NCBI GenBank assembly: GCA_035380245.1
Contig: DAOSXA010000008.1
Location: 1 to 16,238 of the forward strand
DNA: 16,238 nt
Direction: 5' to 3'
Origin: Candidatus Zixiibacteriota bacterium
Lineage (GTDB): Bacteria > Zixibacteria > MSB-5A5 > GN15 > FEB-12
Made by a program: the position numbers and the translations under genes. Below the pieces are notes generated by a model. That model had not been told where the DNA came from. It was given only the letters and a program-made list of their open reading frames with translations, and searched no databases. Below, piece by piece: positions 16,223-16,238 of the stretch; the first letter of the stretch is position 1, and every line of letters starts with the position of its first letter.

Positions 16223-16238
16223 TAATGGTTAAGAAGTA

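Overview
The window is a chromosomal segment of about 50% GC from a bacterium. It starts inside a ribosomal RNA operon (16S 3' part, tRNA-Ile, tRNA-Ala, 23S, 5S, terminator; 1-4205) and continues through about ten mostly single-gene transcription units of mixed housekeeping and accessory character (4230-16238). The intact anti-Shine-Dalgarno tail of 16S, good SD sequences before most genes, classical TTGACA-17-TATAAT promoters before at least four genes, two lipoprotein-type signal peptides, a YceI-like secreted protein and a PilZ protein all fit a diderm bacterium. The gene mix suggests an uncultured lineage of the FCB group (for example Zixibacteria or a relative). That placement is inference and needs the 16S/23S placed on a tree.

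Layout. 1-4205: rRNA operon on +. The 16S-23S spacer carries Ile and Ala tRNAs, a boxA antitermination site, and the left arm of a long-range stem that pairs with sequence 3' of the 23S gene. 4230-5576: a KAP-type P-loop NTPase with its own promoter directly behind the rrn terminator. 5577-5907: a non-coding stretch with three copies of a short interspersed repeat. 5908-6809: a VOC/glyoxalase-fold protein and a DUF5362-like membrane protein, ending at a bidirectional terminator. 6900-7817 (-): an alpha/beta-hydrolase lipoprotein. 7818-8283: a long non-coding leader region. 8284-8640: a stand-alone PilZ protein. 8641-8783: a GC-rich, strongly self-complementary segment between convergent genes. 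8821-10647 (-): a lipoprotein of 14 beta-propeller repeats. 10869-12179: an N-terminally short RlmB-like 23S rRNA methyltransferase and a YceI-like protein. 12284-12934 (-): LexA, with a recognisable promoter and candidate auto-operator. 13317-13826: a flavin reductase-like protein. 13939-16020 (-): a divergent EF-G-like GTPase.

How the genes relate. There is no large operon: most genes have their own promoter or terminator and orientations alternate. The functional threads are ribosome biogenesis and translation (rRNA operon, RlmB-like enzyme whose expected target lies in this 23S, EF-G-like factor), stress and regulation (LexA, PilZ), and the envelope (two lipoproteins, YceI-like, DUF5362). 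I did not find a multi-gene defence or biosynthetic cluster. The most unusual items are the soluble-looking KAP NTPase with the repeat cluster behind the rRNA operon, the structured segment near 8.7 kb, the possible unusual LexA operator, and the RlmB-like protein lacking its usual N-terminal domain.
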